Shown in pieces: positions 34,038 to 34,212 of a DNA stretch of 34,212 nt. Below the pieces are notes generated by a model. The model did not search any database. It was given only the letters and a program-made list of their open reading frames with translations, and was not told the origin of the DNA. A program made the position numbers and the translations under genes. The stretch is taken from positions 1 to 34,212 of the forward strand of contig CANQWW010000009.1 in NCBI GenBank assembly GCA_947627655.1, written 5' to 3'. How positions within the stretch are numbered: the first letter of the stretch is position 1; each line of letters opens with the position of its first letter. Origin of the DNA: an uncultured Acinetobacter sp. (GTDB lineage: Bacteria; Pseudomonadota; Gammaproteobacteria; Pseudomonadales; Moraxellaceae).

Positions 34038-34212
34038 TTGGACAGCAGATACTTAAAAGGATATCCACGTCTAAGTACAATCCTTAATAATAAATTCATG
34101 CTTAAGCTACATAGTTTAATACCCGATGTATCGCGGTCTCAAACACCAGCTATGAATACTTATGCAGCTTTTATTGATATAACAGGTGTTGGCAGCAATC
34201 ATCCCTACACAG
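34038..34212 (+). CDS. Partial gene, unidentified product, cut by the window end
   Basis: An open frame runs to the last base without a stop (58 codons). It starts with TTG at 34038, with AAGGAG (34025-34030) seven bases upstream, a textbook ribosome site. The first residues read MDSRYLKGYPRLSTILNNKF, followed by LHSLIPDVSRSQTPAMNTYA and FIDITGVGSNHP. I do not recognise the family. The base composition is more A+T-rich than the housekeeping genes, which suggests an acquired gene. The length of the complete gene is unknown. Confidence 0.55.
   Translation, partial: MDSRYLKGYPRLSTILNNKFMLKLHSLIPDVSRSQTPAMNTYAAFIDITGVGSNHPYT

Noticed and set aside
1..34212. CRISPR array, tRNA, rRNA, insertion sequence or prophage
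   Set aside because: No regularly spaced repeats, no cloverleaf-like segment, no transposase or phage gene found on reading both strands.

Overview
The window looks like the chromosome of an Acinetobacter-type gammaproteobacterium (Moraxellaceae). This rests on the gene set and protein character (UvrA, PhoB/PhoR, GuaA of 522 residues, DedA, a coiled-coil porin, an SsuF-like molbindin) and moderate A+T content. The species cannot be fixed from sequence alone. Most genes are intact and many are bounded by clear hairpin-T terminators.

Layout. 1-6545 is housekeeping and general function: a small hypothetical protein, uvrA, a methionine-type aminotransferase and a MATE efflux pump. 6617-20715 is a coherent accessory block that I read as a sulfur-starvation / organosulfur acquisition locus. 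It has a flavin-dependent (NtaA/SnaA/DszA-type) monooxygenase, a detached ssuF-ssuB-like pair, and a sigma-54 activator that lacks a sensor domain (SfnR type). It also has a nine-gene minus-strand operon: amidohydrolase, porin, substrate-binding protein, MFS carrier, two ABC permeases, lipoprotein binding protein, ATPase and a third permease. 20858-22604 is an SDR dehydrogenase divergent from a TetR regulator, with a near-perfect promoter/operator between them. 22749-24928 is phoB-phoR behind two PHO boxes. 24981-34212 holds a GST, a pirin, a perfect parS site, a membrane diguanylate cyclase, guaA, a BOF-domain periplasmic protein, DedA, a LysE-type exporter, a glycine-rich lipoprotein, an orphan ParA-like ATPase, and the beginning of an unidentified gene cut by the window end.

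How the central locus may work. The regulator at 9556 has GAFTGA and so should act on sigma-54 promoters. The operon starting at 20566 has an excellent -24/-12 element (20604-20622) and a perfect 20-bp inverted repeat 86 bp further upstream (20696-20715). The monooxygenase gene has a weaker -24/-12 element (6713-6729) with a degenerate copy of the repeat (TGTT-N8-AACA) at nearly the same distance. This supports a single regulon. Porin plus two ABC importers would bring in the substrate; the monooxygenase and the amidohydrolase would process it. The substrate is unknown.

The most striking local event is in the porin gene. A 7-bp tandem duplication (18595-18608) shifts the frame at codon 122-123; removing one copy restores a continuous 490-residue porin. 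This could be a fixed mutation, reversible slippage, or an assembly error.
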